From: Pectobacterium sp. CFBP8739
GTDB lineage: Bacteria; Pseudomonadota; Gammaproteobacteria; Enterobacterales; Enterobacteriaceae
Assembly: GCF_013449375.1 (NCBI RefSeq)
Contig: NZ_JACDRR010000010.1
Span: 1 to 64,000 of the forward strand
Direction of reading: 5' to 3'
DNA: 64,000 nucleotides
Each line of letters opens with the position of its first letter. The first letter of the stretch is position 1. This document shows, piece after piece, positions 18,069-29,951 of the stretch. A program made the position numbers and the translations under genes. Under the pieces are notes generated by a model, which was given only the letters and a program-made list of their open reading frames with translations, made no database searches and was not told where the DNA came from.

Positions 18069-20783
18069 TTAACTCAATGGTACTTTATCGTTTGGGTTAA
18101 GGGCTTCTGTCAACCGTTCTTGCAATTTAAGGCGTAAATCCGGCTTTAATGCCCGTCTGTCGCTGTCTGCTAGGATGAAAAGATCCTCTACCCGCTCGCC
18201 GATCGTGGAAATGCGTGCGCCGTGCAGCGACAGGTTGAGATCGGCAAAAATCTCACCGATACGTGCCAACAGCCCTGGTTGGTCAAGCGCGCTCAGCTCC
18301 ATATAGCTACGTCTGTCCGTATGTGTCGGCAGGAAGTTGACTCCCGTTGGCACGCTGAAGTGGCGCAGCTTAGGTGACGGTCGCCGTACGCGCGGGTGTT
18401 GATAATGCCGTTGTGTCAGCGCTTGCTCCAGCGAGTGACGTATCATTTCATGCCGATCCTGCGCCAGCGGGCTGCCATCAGGTTCCAGCACGATGAACGT
18501 ATCCATCGCCATACCGTCGCGGCTGGTAAAGATTTGCGCGTCGTGCACGCTGAGGTTGCGTCGATCTAACTCACCGGCGACCGCAGCGAAAAGATAAGGC
18601 CTGTCTGGGCTCCAGATAAAAATCTCTGTACCGCCACGGCTGGCCTGATGGCTTATCAGCACCAGCGGTTTGTTGACATCATGCTCCAACAGGTGGCGCG
18701 CGTGCCAAGCCAACTGGTTTGGTGAGTGGCGCAGGAAATAATCGGCCCGACAGCGGCTCCAGATGCTGTGCAACGCTTCTTCATCGATGTTATCCATTCG
18801 CAGCAGCGCCAGCGCCTGCAAGCGATGATGGCGGACGCGTTCGCGTAAATCCGGCGTATTTTGCATGCCGCGGCGCAGCTGTTTCTCTGTCGCAAAATAG
18901 AGTTCGCGCAACAGGCTTTGCTTCCAACTGTTCCACAGCGTTTCATTGGTGGCGCAGATATCCGCTACTGTCAGGCTGACCAGATAGCGCAAGCGGGTTT
19001 CGCTCTGCACTTCGGTAGCAAATTGCTGAATGACAGTGGGATCCTGAATGTCGCGACGCTGTGCGGTGACGGACATCAGTAGATGGCAGCGCACCAGCCA
19101 GGAAACCAGTTGAGCTTCGCGTGAATTCAGCCCGTGCAGCGCGGCAAATTCCAGCACGTCCTGCGCACCCAGTTCAGAGTGATCGCCGCCGCGGCCTTTC
19201 GCAATATCGTGGAACAGGGCGGCCAGCAGCAATAATTCGGGCTGAGGCAGGCGAGGGTGAAGTTCTACGCACAGTGGATGCTGTGGCCGCGTCTCCTCGT
19301 CGGCGAAGCTTTCCAACTTGAGCAGGACGCGAATCGTGTGTTCATCCACGGTATAAGCATGGAACAGATCGAATTGCATTTGGCCGACAATATTTCCCCA
19401 CAGTGGCATGTACGCCCACAGCACGCTGTGGCGATGCATTGGTAGCAGCGCACGACTCACCGCATGTGGGTGGCGCAGAATATTCATGAATAGCTGGCGC
19501 GCTTCCGGAATGGTGCAGAGCGGGCTGGCGAGGTGACGACGTGCATGGCGCAGTTGGCGCAACGTGGTGGAGTAGATGCCGTTGATGTCGCGGTTGCGCA
19601 CCATCAGGTAAAACATGCGCATGATGGCTTCCGGCTTTTTGATAAACAGGTTTTCATCGCGCAGGTCCACCAGATTACCGCGTAGCTGGAATTCATCGTC
19701 AATCGGACGAGGTTTCTCACTCGCATCCAGTGCCAGAATAGCTTCGTCAAAGAGCTGCAACAGCATCTGATTCAACTCGCTGACGCGGCGCGTCATGCGG
19801 TAGAAATCCTTCATCATGCGCTCTACTGGCGTGTTGCCTTCACCCCGATATTGCAACAGCTGTGCGACGTTAAGCTGTCTGTCGAACAGCAGCCGGTTGT
19901 CGTAACGCGGCAGGAGCAGATGCAGGGCAAAGCGGATGCGCCACAAAAAGCTTTGGCACTCGTTCAGCTCTTTACGTTCGGCCTCTGTCAGGAAGCCGAA
20001 CCCCACCATCTCATTCAGCGAGGTGGCGCCGAAGTGGCGTCTCGCGACCCACAGCAACGTGTGAATATCGCGCAGCCCGCCCGGACTGCTCTTGATGTCG
20101 GGTTCCAGATTGTAGCTGGTGCTGTGATAGCGTTGATGGCGTTCCTGCTGTTCGGCGATTTTTGCTGGAAAAAACGTGGATGACGGCCAAAATTCGTCAC
20201 TGAATACGTGTTTTTGCAGCGTGAGAAACAGGGCGACGTCGCCGCATATCATGCGCGATTCGATCAGATTGGTTGCGACGGAGATATCGGCGCGCCCTTC
20301 CTGTAGGCACTCTTCCAACGTTCTGACGCTATGGCCGACTTCCAGTTTCAGATCCCACAGCAGGGTGATGAATTGGCCGACACGCTGGGAATGTTCCTCA
20401 CTTAGCGCCGTCTGGCTTAAGACCAGTACGTCGATGTCGGAGAGGGGGTGCAGTTCACCGCGGCCGTATCCGCCCACGGCGACCAGCGAAGTTTGGGCGA
20501 TGGTTTCAAAGCCGTAGAAGTACCACAGCCGCTGCAACAGGCGATCGATAAACAGGGTTCTGGCATCTATCAGCTTTTCTGCGCTGACGCCGGCGCGGAA
20601 TTCTGCACCGAGCCACAGCTGAAACAGTTCTAATTGCTGTTTCAATGTCTGACAATCCAGCATGTCATCTGAGTAAGTCAGCGGTGACGCGGGGAGCTGT
20701 ACGGGGGCAGTGGCGTCTGCTGGGCTGTCTGGTGAGGACGCAGCGGGTGGCGTACTGTCTGGCGAAAAGCGGTTATCTGTCAT
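18069..20783 (-). CDS. glnD: Bifunctional uridylyltransferase/uridylyl-removing enzyme GlnD
   Basis: GlnD senses glutamine and adds or removes UMP on the PII proteins GlnB/GlnK. Domains in order: nucleotidyltransferase with [20 protein letters not shown] near residue 102; HD phosphohydrolase with [18 protein letters not shown] near residue 510; and two C-terminal ACT domains ([17 protein letters not shown] and [20 protein letters not shown]). The N terminus carries a Pro/Ser-rich extension of about 30 residues. I use the ATG at 20783 (904 residues). An upstream in-frame TTG at 20795 lies inside the T-tract of the map terminator and is unlikely. Confidence 0.96.
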   Translation of the reverse strand: MTDNRFSPDSTPPAASSPDSPADATAPVQLPASPLTYSDDMLDCQTLKQQLELFQLWLGAEFRAGVSAEKLIDARTLFIDRLLQRLWYFYGFETIAQTSLVAVGGYGRGELHPLSDIDVLVLSQTALSEEHSQRVGQFITLLWDLKLEVGHSVRTLEECLQEGRADISVATNLIESRMICGDVALFLTLQKHVFSDEFWPSSTFFPAKIAEQQERHQRYHSTSYNLEPDIKSSPGGLRDIHTLLWVARRHFGATSLNEMVGFGFLTEAERKELNECQSFLWRIRFALHLLLPRYDNRLLFDRQLNVAQLLQYRGEGNTPVERMMKDFYRMTRRVSELNQMLLQLFDEAILALDASEKPRPIDDEFQLRGNLVDLRDENLFIKKPEAIMRMFYLMVRNRDINGIYSTTLRQLRHARRHLASPLCTIPEARQLFMNILRHPHAVSRALLPMHRHSVLWAYMPLWGNIVGQMQFDLFHAYTVDEHTIRVLLKLESFADEETRPQHPLCVELHPRLPQPELLLLAALFHDIAKGRGGDHSELGAQDVLEFAALHGLNSREAQLVSWLVRCHLLMSVTAQRRDIQDPTVIQQFATEVQSETRLRYLVSLTVADICATNETLWNSWKQSLLRELYFATEKQLRRGMQNTPDLRERVRHHRLQALALLRMDNIDEEALHSIWSRCRADYFLRHSPNQLAWHARHLLEHDVNKPLVLISHQASRGGTEIFIWSPDRPYLFAAVAGELDRRNLSVHDAQIFTSRDGMAMDTFIVLEPDGSPLAQDRHEMIRHSLEQALTQRHYQHPRVRRPSPKLRHFSVPTGVNFLPTHTDRRSYMELSALDQPGLLARIGEIFADLNLSLHGARISTIGERVEDLFILADSDRRALKPDLRLKLQERLTEALNPNDKVPLS

Positions 20784-20793
20784 AGCGCAGCCC

Positions 20794-20820
20794 AAAAAAA
20801 GCCGGCATCTGCCGGCTTAG
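20794..20820 (-). terminator. map terminator
   Basis: On the minus strand AAGCCGGC-AGAT-GCCGGCTT is followed by a T-run (20794-20800). It lies right after the map stop and just before glnD, so glnD is probably expressed from read-through or its own promoter. Confidence 0.9.
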
Positions 20821-20823
20821 TGT

Positions 20824-21618
20824 TTACTCTTCATGCGTGATGATGTTGGGGAGGGTGTCATCCTTTCGCAACGTCATTATTTCGCAGCCGTTATCAGTTA
20901 CCACAATAGTATGCTCGTACTGTGCCGACAAGCTGCGATCTTTGGTTTTTACCGTCCAGCCGTCTTTCATCGTGCGAATACGGAAATCACCGGCATTGAG
21001 CATGGGCTCGATCGTAAAGGCCATACCCGCCTGCAACACCACACCGCCGTCATCGGCATCATAGTGCAGAACCTGCGGCTCTTCATGGAAGCCTTTACCG
21101 ATACCGTGGCCACAATATTCACGCACGACGGAGAAGTTATTCCCTTCCGCAAACTGCTGGATAGCTTTACCCAACGTACGCAAGCGAATGCCGGGTTTCA
21201 CCATTTTCAGCGCCAGATAGAGGCTTTCCTGCGTGATGCGACAGAGGCGCTCGCCCAGAATGGTTGGCTTGCCTGCGATGAACATTTTTGAGGTATCGCC
21301 GTGGAAGCCGTCTTTGATGACGGTGACGTCGATATTGACGATATCACCATCTTTAAGGATTTTGTCGTCGCTAGGAATGCCGTGGCACACCACTTCGTTG
21401 ATGGAGATGCAGACGGATTTCGGGAAGCCGTGATAGCCCAGACAAGCAGAAATGGCCTGCTGCTTGTTGGTGATGTGATCGTGACAGATTCTGTCCAACT
21501 CGGCGGTACTCACGCCTGGCACCACATAGGGTTCGATGATTTCGAGAACCTCGGCAGCCAGACGGCCAGCTACGCGCATTTTTTCGATGTCTTCAGGAGT
21601 TTTAATTGAAATTGCCAT
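20824..21618 (-). CDS. map: Methionine aminopeptidase, type I
   Basis: Removes the initiator methionine from nascent proteins with small second residues. With the ATG at 21618 the product is 264 residues, equal to E. coli Map, and begins MAISIKTPEDIEKMRVAGRL. The two metal-site aspartates lie in NIDVTVIKDGFHGDTSKMF, the His in EYCGHGIGKGFHEEP, and the glutamates in FTIEPML and QYEHTIVV. The open frame extends 11 codons upstream, but those residues are not part of the family. Divergent from rpsB, as in other enterobacteria. Confidence 0.97.
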   Translation of the reverse strand: MAISIKTPEDIEKMRVAGRLAAEVLEIIEPYVVPGVSTAELDRICHDHITNKQQAISACLGYHGFPKSVCISINEVVCHGIPSDDKILKDGDIVNIDVTVIKDGFHGDTSKMFIAGKPTILGERLCRITQESLYLALKMVKPGIRLRTLGKAIQQFAEGNNFSVVREYCGHGIGKGFHEEPQVLHYDADDGGVVLQAGMAFTIEPMLNAGDFRIRTMKDGWTVKTKDRSLSAQYEHTIVVTDNGCEIMTLRKDDTLPNIITHEE

Positions 21619-21745
21619 TGATGATTGTCCGCAGGTGCCTGTTAAGCACAAAAATTAAGAGCGATAACTAATAACTTATGTTACCAGCCATGCCGCTGGC
21701 TTGCCAAACTATCATTCTGATTTGTGGACGATTGAATAACAAATG

Positions 21746-21775
21746 TTGGTGTCGCTGGGGGATTTATGGTATAAA
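21746..21775 (+). promoter_or_regulatory. rpsB promoter
   Basis: TTGGTG (21746-21751) and TATAAA (21770-21775) are 18 bp apart, followed by a GC-rich discriminator GCGCGCC. The discriminator is typical of stringently controlled ribosomal-protein promoters and close to the E. coli rpsB promoter. Confidence 0.75.
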
Positions 21776-21781
21776 GCGCGC

Positions 21782-22688
<907 letters not shown>

Positions 22689-22737
22689 TAAGTCTGGCTC
22701 GTTGAGCCCTTATTAACCAGGTAGTACTAGTTTGGTT

Positions 22738-22762
22738 AGGGGCCTTTTTATGGCCCCTTTTT
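22738..22762 (+). terminator. rpsB-tsf intercistronic attenuator
   Basis: AGGGGCC/GGCCCCT (22738-22744 with 22752-22758) is followed by TTTTT between rpsB and tsf. An intercistronic terminator of this kind is known in E. coli, where it lowers but does not abolish tsf read-through. Confidence 0.85.
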
Positions 22763-22822
22763 CACTTTTAAAGCTGTTTGGTTGTGACGACCAGGCAGAA
22801 CAAATCTTCCGAGGATTTTAGA

Positions 22823-23674
22823 ATGGCTGAAATTACCGCATCCCTGGTAAAAGAGCTGCGTGAGCGTACCGCTGCGGGCATGATGGAATGTAAGAAAGCG
22901 CTGGTTGAAGCTAACGGCGACATCGAGCTGGCAATCGAAAACATGCGTAAATCTGGCGCAATTAAAGCTGCGAAGAAAGCAGGTAACGTTGCTGCTGATG
23001 GCGTGATCAAGACTAAGATCGACGGTAACTACGCTGTGATCCTGGAAGTTAACTGCCAGACCGACTTCGTTGCTAAAGACGCTGGTTTCCAGGCATTTGC
23101 TGACAAAGTGCTGGACGCTGCGGTTGCAGGCAAAATCACTGACGTTGACGTGTTGAAAGCACAGTTCGAAGAAGAGCGTGTTGCACTGGTTGCGAAAATC
23201 GGTGAGAACATCAACATCCGTCGCGTTTCCGCTCTGGAAGGCGAAGTTCTGGGTAACTACCAACACGGTGCGCGCATCGGTGTTCTGGTTGCCGCTAAAG
23301 GCGCTGACGAAGAGCTGGTTAAACACCTGGCTATGCACGTTGCAGCAAGCAAACCAGAATTCGTTAAGCCAGAAGACGTGTCTGCTGAAGTGGTAGAGAA
23401 AGAGTACCAGGTTCAGTTGGAAATCGCGATGCAGTCTGGCAAGCCGAAAGAAATCGCAGAGAAAATGGTTGAAGGCCGTATGAAGAAATTCACCGGTGAA
23501 GTTTCTCTGACGGGTCAGCCTTTCGTTATGGATCCAGCTAAGTCTGTTGGTCAACTGCTGAAAGAGCACAACGCTGACGTGACTAACTTCATCCGTTTCG
23601 AAGTGGGTGAAGGTATTGAGAAAGTTGAGACTGACTTTGCTGCTGAAGTTGCAGCAATGAGTAAGCAGTCTTAA
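22823..23674 (+). CDS. tsf: Elongation factor Ts
   Basis: EF-Ts is the guanine-nucleotide exchange factor for EF-Tu. With the ATG at 22823 the product is 283 residues, equal to E. coli, and begins [22 protein letters not shown]-Ts signature 1 ([16 protein letters not shown]) and signature 2 ([12 protein letters not shown]) are both present. The open frame continues 15 codons upstream, but AGGA sits just before the chosen start. A long antisense open frame here is a product of the strong codon bias. Confidence 0.99.
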   Translation: MAEITASLVKELRERTAAGMMECKKALVEANGDIELAIENMRKSGAIKAAKKAGNVAADGVIKTKIDGNYAVILEVNCQTDFVAKDAGFQAFADKVLDAAVAGKITDVDVLKAQFEEERVALVAKIGENINIRRVSALEGEVLGNYQHGARIGVLVAAKGADEELVKHLAMHVAASKPEFVKPEDVSAEVVEKEYQVQLEIAMQSGKPKEIAEKMVEGRMKKFTGEVSLTGQPFVMDPAKSVGQLLKEHNADVTNFIRFEVGEGIEKVETDFAAEVAAMSKQS

Positions 23675-23686
23675 TAGCAAAAAAAA

Positions 23687-23712
23687 GAGCCGCCAGTTGG
23701 CGGTTCCTTTTT
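23687..23712 (+). terminator. tsf terminator
   Basis: GAGCCGCC-AGTT-GGCGGTTC (23687-23706) followed by CTTTTT, 13 bp after the tsf stop. Confidence 0.92.
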
Positions 23713-23829
23713 ATCCAGCCCAAAGAGTTTTAGTTCGCTTGGTTTCCTGCATTCAGATAGGAGCCGAGTGGAACAGTTTTGATTTTTACAACCCCCCAAT
23801 ACGACGACAGCCTGTAGGATAAGAACACC

Positions 23830-24555
23830 ATGGCAACCAATGCAAAACCCGTCTATCAACGAATCCTGCTGAAGCTCAGTGGCGAAGCTTTACAGGGAAC
23901 TGAAGGTTTTGGTATCGATGCGAGCATTCTGGATCGCATGGCTCAGGAAGTGAAAGAACTGGTTGAGTTAGGCATTCAGGTCGGTGTGGTTATCGGCGGT
24001 GGTAACCTGTTTCGTGGCGCGGGTCTGGCTAAAGCGGGTATGAACCGCGTTGTGGGCGACCACATGGGAATGCTGGCGACCGTCATGAATGGTCTGGCAA
24101 TGCGTGATGCGTTGCACCGTGCCTATGTGAACGCTCGCCTGATGTCTGCTATTCCGCTGAATGGCGTCTGTGACAACTACAGCTGGGCAGAGGCGATTAG
24201 CCTGCTGCGTAATAACCGCGTAGTGATCTTCTCAGCCGGAACAGGCAACCCTTTCTTCACCACGGATTCTGCGGCTTGTCTGCGCGGCATTGAAATTGAA
24301 GCGGATGTCGTATTGAAAGCGACAAAAGTCGATGGCGTCTATTCTGCCGATCCCGTCAAAGATCCTTCAGCGACGATGTATGAAACGCTAACCTATCAAG
24401 ACGTGTTAGAACGTGAGCTGAAAGTCATGGATCTTGCCGCGTTCACGCTGGCACGCGACCATAATTTACCAATCCGTGTTTTCAACATGAACAAGCCAGG
24501 CGCACTGCGTCGCGTTGTCATGGGTGAAAAAGAAGGGACGTTGATTAGTCAGTAA
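23830..24555 (+). CDS. pyrH: UMP kinase
   Basis: PyrH phosphorylates UMP to UDP in pyrimidine nucleotide synthesis; it is hexameric and regulated by GTP and UTP. The 241-residue protein shows the amino-acid-kinase fold: [15 protein letters not shown] at the N terminus, [12 protein letters not shown] near residue 55, [16 protein letters not shown] near 137 and [17 protein letters not shown] near 162. Length equals E. coli. AGGA precedes the ATG. It stands in the conserved tsf-pyrH-frr order. Confidence 0.98.
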   Translation: MATNAKPVYQRILLKLSGEALQGTEGFGIDASILDRMAQEVKELVELGIQVGVVIGGGNLFRGAGLAKAGMNRVVGDHMGMLATVMNGLAMRDALHRAYVNARLMSAIPLNGVCDNYSWAEAISLLRNNRVVIFSAGTGNPFFTTDSAACLRGIEIEADVVLKATKVDGVYSADPVKDPSATMYETLTYQDVLERELKVMDLAAFTLARDHNLPIRVFNMNKPGALRRVVMGEKEGTLISQ

Positions 24556-24691
24556 TAACGGCTCACGCCAATTATGGGGTACTATACCCCCCAGTATTGC
24601 GCCATACGCCAGCCGCGCGCTGGCATTAATTATTCACCGGGTCATGTACTGACATGGCCTGCCAGGCAACCAGTTTTCAAGGGTTCACAAC

Positions 24692-25249
24692 GTGACTAAT
24701 GAAATCAGAAAAGATGCTGAAACGCGCATGGACAAATGTGTTGAAGCGTTTAAAAATCAGATCAGCAAAATCCGTACCGGCCGTGCATCGCCTAGCATTC
24801 TCGATGGCATCCAGGTTGAATACTATGGCAGCGCAACGCCACTGCGTCAGGTTGCGAACGTTGTCGTAGAAGATTCCCGCACGCTGGCGATTTCGGTATT
24901 CGATCGTTCACTTGGCCCGGCCGTTGAGAAAGCGATCATGGCTTCCGACCTCGGCCTGAATCCGTCTTCTGCTGGCACCGTAATCCGTGTTCCGTTGCCA
25001 CCGCTGACGGAAGAGCGCCGTAAAGACCTGATCAAAGTGGTTCGTGGCGAAGCTGAGCAGGGTCGTATCTCCGTACGTAACGTGCGCCGTGATGCTAACG
25101 ACAAACTGAAAGCGCTGCTGAAAGATAAAGCGATCAGCGAAGATGAAGAACGTCGCGCTCAGGACGACGTGCAGAAACTGACTGACAACTTCATTAAGAA
25201 AGTGGACGTCGCTCTGGCAGAGAAAGAAGCGGAGCTGATGGAGTTCTAA
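24692..25249 (+). CDS. frr: Ribosome recycling factor
   Basis: RRF splits post-termination ribosomes together with EF-G. The 185-residue protein (E. coli 185) has the triple-helix domain signatures [20 protein letters not shown] and [20 protein letters not shown], then [19 protein letters not shown]. The start is a GTG, and the sequence aligns with E. coli from the second residue. It stands alone between pyrH (136 bp upstream) and dxr (244 bp downstream). Confidence 0.98.
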   Translation: MTNEIRKDAETRMDKCVEAFKNQISKIRTGRASPSILDGIQVEYYGSATPLRQVANVVVEDSRTLAISVFDRSLGPAVEKAIMASDLGLNPSSAGTVIRVPLPPLTEERRKDLIKVVRGEAEQGRISVRNVRRDANDKLKALLKDKAISEDEERRAQDDVQKLTDNFIKKVDVALAEKEAELMEF

Positions 25250-25493
25250 TCAGCCTGTTAAATAGTGCGTCGCAGGGAATCTGTGGGCTTGCCCTCTTTT
25301 TCCGGCGGCGCTTTATTTTATGGTTATACAAGGAATGGGTGAAGGCTAGCCCCTCTGGGTAGTAAACAATTTTTTTGCTGTGTATATGCCTGCGACTGTC
25401 GTGACTGTGATCGATAGCAGAGATATATCATGGTAATCGCCTCAGACTCGTGTACCTTCCTGTCATCAAATCCGGTTATTCAGAGCATTTTTA

Positions 25494-26690
25494 ATGAAGC
25501 AACTGACAATTCTTGGTTCCACTGGCTCTATTGGCGTCAGTTCGCTGGCAGTCATTAAAGCCAATCCCGATAAATTTGCCGTACGCGCGTTATCCGCCGG
25601 GTACAACGTCAAGTTGATGCTGGAGCAGTGCCTCACTTTCCAACCCGCCTATGCCTCAATGGCTGATGAAGCCTCAGCAACTGCTCTGCGCCAGCAGTTG
25701 GCGGAATATGGTTGTAAAACGGAAGTGCTGGCTGGCGAGCAAGCCGCGTGTGACCTTGCTGCATTGGATGGCGTCGATCAGGTCATGGCCGCGATTGTGG
25801 GAGCCGCAGGGCTATTGCCAACACTCGCGGCCATTCATGCTGGAAAACAGGTGTTGTTGGCGAACAAAGAATCGCTGGTGACCTGCGGACGTCTGTTTAT
25901 GGACGCCGTGGCGCAAAGTGGCGCACAGCTTTTACCGATTGATAGCGAACATAATGCGATTTTTCAGAGTTTACCTGAGCAAATTCAGCGTCAATTAGGC
26001 TACGCTTCATTGTCGCAGCATGGGGTCGAACGTATTGTTCTGACCGGTTCCGGTGGGCCGTTTCGTGAAACTCCGGTGTCGGCGCTGGCGGGCATGACGC
26101 CAGATCAGGCGTGTGCGCATCCAAACTGGTCAATGGGGCGCAAAATTTCGGTTGATTCAGCCACGATGATGAACAAAGGGCTGGAGTATATCGAAGCGCG
26201 CTGGTTGTTTAATGCTTCTGCCGAACAGATGGAAGTCATTATTCATCCGCAGTCCGTGATTCACTCGATGGTGCGTTACCGTGATGGCAGCGTTCTGGCG
26301 CAGTTGGGATCGCCTGACATGCGTACGCCGATTGCCCATGCAATGGCTTATCCCGAACGTGTGGCATCGGGTGTAAAAGCGTTAGATTTCTGCCAGATTG
26401 GCGCGCTGACATTTTTGGCACCGGACTATGCGCGCTATCCTTGTTTACAGCTCGCTATTGATGCCTGTAATCATGGTCAGTCGGCCACCACGGCATTAAA
26501 CGCCGCAAATGAAATTGCGGTAGCGGCATTTTTGCAGTCGCAGATCCGTTTTACGGATATTGCGTCGGTAAATCGTCATGTTATTGAACAACTTACATTA
26601 CCAGAACCCACCAGCGTTGATGATGTTCTGTTTATCGACCGCTGGGCCAGACAGGTCGCAACACAGACCCTGACACATTATGCGCGATAG
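25494..26690 (+). CDS. dxr: 1-deoxy-D-xylulose 5-phosphate reductoisomerase
   Basis: DXR (IspC) rearranges and reduces DXP to 2-C-methyl-D-erythritol 4-phosphate with NADPH in the MEP isoprenoid pathway. The 398-residue protein has the NADPH motif [12 protein letters not shown] at residue 7. Metal and substrate segments are [26 protein letters not shown] and [20 protein letters not shown]. Length equals the E. coli enzyme. A hairpin terminator follows, separating it from uppS. Confidence 0.98.
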   Translation: MKQLTILGSTGSIGVSSLAVIKANPDKFAVRALSAGYNVKLMLEQCLTFQPAYASMADEASATALRQQLAEYGCKTEVLAGEQAACDLAALDGVDQVMAAIVGAAGLLPTLAAIHAGKQVLLANKESLVTCGRLFMDAVAQSGAQLLPIDSEHNAIFQSLPEQIQRQLGYASLSQHGVERIVLTGSGGPFRETPVSALAGMTPDQACAHPNWSMGRKISVDSATMMNKGLEYIEARWLFNASAEQMEVIIHPQSVIHSMVRYRDGSVLAQLGSPDMRTPIAHAMAYPERVASGVKALDFCQIGALTFLAPDYARYPCLQLAIDACNHGQSATTALNAANEIAVAAFLQSQIRFTDIASVNRHVIEQLTLPEPTSVDDVLFIDRWARQVATQTLTHYAR

Positions 26691-26816
26691 CTGGATAACG
26701 CACGCGCGATAGCTAGATAGCGCCGTGGCACAATTTGTTCATGTGCGGTGGAGGTGGTATAGTCTGCGCCACTCAATGGTTGATTATGCGAAAGTTGTTT
26801 AATCGACCGTGAAGCT

Positions 26817-26843
26817 AAGCCGTGATCGTTCACGGCTTTTTTT
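26817..26843 (+). terminator. dxr terminator
   Basis: AAGCCGTG-ATCGTT-CACGGCTT followed by TTTTT, about 125 bp after the dxr stop and 68 bp before uppS. Confidence 0.9.
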
Positions 26844-26910
26844 GCGCTAACGGGGTCTGATGTTACGGAAGGACTGTTGTATTTCTTGCTTGAGGAAATA
26901 AGTACGCGTT

Positions 26911-27672
26911 ATGCCGTCCGATAATCAAAAAAATACTAACGATCTGCCACCCGCCGGGCCGCGGCATGTTGCCATTATCATGGATGGCAATGGTCGCTGG
27001 GCAAAAAGCCGAGGGAAAATGCGGATTTTTGGCCATCAGGCTGGTGTAAAAGCTGTGCGGCGTTCGGTCAGTTTTGCAGTAAGCCAAGGGCTGGACGCAC
27101 TGACACTTTACGCATTTAGCAGTGAAAACTGGAACCGTCCGGCGCAGGAAGTTTCCGCACTCATGGAACTGTTTGTTAGAGCGCTGGACAGCGAAGTGAA
27201 AAGCCTGCACAAGCACAATGTTCGCTTGCGGGTCATTGGCGATATCGGCCGCTTCAGTCCGCGTTTACAAGAGCGAATCCGCCGTTCAGAAGCACTGACG
27301 GAAAAGAATCAGGGGCTCACACTGAATATTGCCGCGAATTATGGCGGCCGTTGGGATATTATTCAGGGAGTACGGCAACTTGCAGAACAGGTGCAGGAAG
27401 GCATTCTGCGTCCTGATAGTATTGATGAAGCATCATTATGTCAGTACATCTGTCTGCATGATCTGGCTCCGGTTGATTTGGTGATCAGAACCGGTGGAGA
27501 ACACCGCATCAGTAATTTTCTTCTGTGGCAAATTGCTTATGCTGAACTTTACTTTACTGATGTCCTCTGGCCTGATTTCGATGAACAAGTCTTTGAAGGT
27601 GCGCTGAATGCTTTTGCACAACGCGAGCGCCGCTTCGGGGGAACAACACCTATCGATGCTGATGCATCCTAG
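26911..27672 (+). CDS. uppS: Undecaprenyl diphosphate synthase
   Basis: UppS (IspU) makes C55 undecaprenyl diphosphate by adding eight isopentenyl units to farnesyl diphosphate, the carrier for peptidoglycan and O-antigen. The 253-residue protein has the Asp-containing loop [14 protein letters not shown] at residue 25, [12 protein letters not shown] near 69 and the C-terminal [20 protein letters not shown] near 194. Length equals E. coli. It begins a tight run uppS-cdsA-rseP-bamA. Confidence 0.98.
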   Translation: MPSDNQKNTNDLPPAGPRHVAIIMDGNGRWAKSRGKMRIFGHQAGVKAVRRSVSFAVSQGLDALTLYAFSSENWNRPAQEVSALMELFVRALDSEVKSLHKHNVRLRVIGDIGRFSPRLQERIRRSEALTEKNQGLTLNIAANYGGRWDIIQGVRQLAEQVQEGILRPDSIDEASLCQYICLHDLAPVDLVIRTGGEHRISNFLLWQIAYAELYFTDVLWPDFDEQVFEGALNAFAQRERRFGGTTPIDADAS

Positions 27673-27681
27673 GGGGAACTT

Positions 27682-28539
27682 TTGCTGAAGTATCGCCTGA
27701 TTACTGCTTTTATTTTGATCCCGATTGTTATTGCAGCGCTTTTCTTGCTGCCTCCTCTGGGATTCACGCTTGTTACGCTGGCTGTCTGTATGCTGGCTGC
27801 ATGGGAATGGGGTCAGTTGGCAGGGTTTGCCTCTTATGGTCAACGCCTGTGGCTCGCGATCCTGTGTGGTTTCTTGCTGGCGCTGATGCTGTTATCACTC
27901 CCGGCCTACCATTATTCCGTCCATATTCCACAAATCAGTATCGCGCTCTGGTCATCACTGGTGTGGTGGGGTGTCGCGCTGCTGTTGGTGCTGTTCTATC
28001 CGGCTTCCGCCTCATTCTGGCGTCATTCGCGTACATTGCGACTGGTATTCGGTATCATGACGATCGTGCCGTTTTTCTGGGGCATGGTCGCGCTTCGCCA
28101 TTACAATTACGCGATTAACCCATTTGCAGGCGCTTGGTGGCTGCTGTACGTCATGCTGCTGGTGTGGGGCGCGGACAGCGGTGCCTACATGTTCGGTAAA
28201 CTGTTTGGTAAGCGTAAGCTCGCGCCAAAAGTCTCACCGGGCAAAACCTGGGAAGGCTTTCTCGGTGGCCTGGCAACCTCCGCGCTCATTTCCGTGCTGT
28301 TTAGCCTGTATGCGCCCTTAACGATAGCGCCATCGACGTTGTTGATTTGTTCTATCGCCGCTGCGTTGGCCTCGGTGCTGGGTGATTTGACGGAAAGTAT
28401 GTTCAAACGCGAGGCGGGCATCAAAGACAGTAGCCATTTGATTCCGGGGCACGGTGGCGTGCTCGATCGTATCGACAGCCTGACTGCTGCGGTTCCTGTG
28501 TTCTCTTGCCTGATGCTGCTGCTGTTTAAAGTGGCTTAG
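27682..28539 (+). CDS. cdsA: Phosphatidate cytidylyltransferase
   Basis: CdsA makes CDP-diacylglycerol from phosphatidic acid and CTP for phospholipid synthesis. The 285-residue integral membrane protein has about eight helices and the C-terminal CDS signature KREAGIKDSSHLIPGHGGVL, then DRIDS. The TTG start at 27682 is supported by GGGGGA upstream at normal spacing and by alignment with the E. coli N terminus (MLKYRLI). It begins 9 bp after the uppS stop. Confidence 0.97.
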   Translation: MLKYRLITAFILIPIVIAALFLLPPLGFTLVTLAVCMLAAWEWGQLAGFASYGQRLWLAILCGFLLALMLLSLPAYHYSVHIPQISIALWSSLVWWGVALLLVLFYPASASFWRHSRTLRLVFGIMTIVPFFWGMVALRHYNYAINPFAGAWWLLYVMLLVWGADSGAYMFGKLFGKRKLAPKVSPGKTWEGFLGGLATSALISVLFSLYAPLTIAPSTLLICSIAAALASVLGDLTESMFKREAGIKDSSHLIPGHGGVLDRIDSLTAAVPVFSCLMLLLFKVA

Positions 28540-28560
28540 AATAAAGCGGTAGAGCTATTT

Positions 28561-29916
28561 ATGCTGAGTTTTCTCTGGAATCTTGCCGCGTTTATCATCG
28601 CACTGGGTGTGCTGGTCACTGTCCATGAATTTGGGCATTTCTGGGTAGCGCGCCGCTGTGGTGTGAAGGTCGAACGCTTCTCCGTCGGTTTCGGACGCGC
28701 GCTATGGCGTCGTCGCGATCGCACCGGTACAGAATTCGTGATTGCGCTGATCCCGCTTGGCGGCTACGTGAAGATGCTGGATGAGCGTGTCGATACGGTC
28801 GCGCCAGAATTCCGTCACCAGTCATTTAACAGTAAAACGGTCTGGCAGCGTGCGGCTATTGTTAGCGCGGGTCCGATTGCCAATTTCCTGTTTGCCATTG
28901 TGGCGTACTGGCTGGTGTTTATTCTCGGCGTACCGGGAGTGCGTCCGGTAGTGGGTGAAATACTGCCCAACTCCATTGCGGCGCAGGCGGAAATGTCGGC
29001 AGGAATGGAACTAAAGTCCGTTGACGGTATCGAAACGCCTGATTGGGATACTGCGCGTCTGGCGCTGATCGGTAAAATCGGCGGTAGCGAGGTGGTGATC
29101 GGAACCGCACCGTTAGGCTCTGACCGTGTTGTCCAGAAAACGCTGGATTTGCGCGAGTGGCAGTTTGAGCCTGATAAGCAAGATCCCGCCGCCTCGCTCG
29201 GGATTATTCCGCGTGGTCCGCAAATTGAGCCGGTACTGCATCAGGTGCAGGCTGGGTCGGCGGCGGAAAAAGCAGGTTTGCAAGTCGGAGATAGGATCGT
29301 TAAAGTCGACGGGCAGGTGCTAGCGCAATGGCGTGATTTTGTTATCGCCGTGCGTGACAACCCTGGGCAATCTATTGCGCTGGAGGTGGAGCGGAACGGT
29401 GCAACAGTACCGTTGACGTTAACGCCAGACAGCAAATCTGTGGGGAGTGGCAGAGTTGAAGGGCTGGCGGGCGTTATGCCAAGTGTGACGCCACTGCCTG
29501 AAGAATACAGAACTGTGCGCCAGTATGGGCCGTTTAGCGCAATCTACCAGGCAACAGATAAAACCTGGCAACTGATGAAATTGACCGTCAGTATGTTAGG
29601 GAAACTGGTTATGGGTGATGTTAAGCTGAACAACCTGAGTGGTCCCATTTCGATTGCTCAGGGTGCAGGAATGTCAGCAGATTATGGATTGATTTATTAC
29701 CTGATGTTTTTGGCCTTAATTAGCGTCAATTTGGGGATCATCAATCTGTTCCCTCTGCCGGTATTGGATGGTGGACACCTGCTCTTTCTTGCAGTTGAAA
29801 AGCTGAAGGGTAGGCCGGTTTCTGAGCGTGTGCAGGACGTTAGCTATCGCATTGGTACAGTGTTGCTGATGTTGTTAATGGGACTCGCACTTTTCAATGA
29901 TTTCTCTCGTCTCTAG
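28561..29916 (+). CDS. rseP: Site-2 intramembrane protease RseP
   Basis: RseP cuts the anti-sigma factor RseA after DegS and so releases sigma-E; it also removes signal peptide remnants. The 451-residue membrane protein has the zinc motif HEFGH at residues 22-26, two PDZ domains in the periplasmic loop (about 115-310), and the third zinc ligand in [15 protein letters not shown] near residue 400. One residue longer than E. coli. It is 35 bp ahead of bamA, linking the envelope-stress protease with outer-membrane assembly. Confidence 0.97.
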   Translation: MLSFLWNLAAFIIALGVLVTVHEFGHFWVARRCGVKVERFSVGFGRALWRRRDRTGTEFVIALIPLGGYVKMLDERVDTVAPEFRHQSFNSKTVWQRAAIVSAGPIANFLFAIVAYWLVFILGVPGVRPVVGEILPNSIAAQAEMSAGMELKSVDGIETPDWDTARLALIGKIGGSEVVIGTAPLGSDRVVQKTLDLREWQFEPDKQDPAASLGIIPRGPQIEPVLHQVQAGSAAEKAGLQVGDRIVKVDGQVLAQWRDFVIAVRDNPGQSIALEVERNGATVPLTLTPDSKSVGSGRVEGLAGVMPSVTPLPEEYRTVRQYGPFSAIYQATDKTWQLMKLTVSMLGKLVMGDVKLNNLSGPISIAQGAGMSADYGLIYYLMFLALISVNLGIINLFPLPVLDGGHLLFLAVEKLKGRPVSERVQDVSYRIGTVLLMLLMGLALFNDFSRL

Positions 29917-29951
29917 GCGCGGGATTAGGTTAGGAAAAACGCATAACAACG

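Noticed and set aside
20784-20795. TTG start for glnD at 20795
   Set aside because: This start would lie within the T-tract of the map terminator; the ATG at 20783 is more likely.
22748-23680. A 310-codon open frame antisense to tsf
   Set aside because: Highly biased codon use in tsf leaves the opposite strand free of stops. No ribosome-binding site or family match, and tsf itself is certain.
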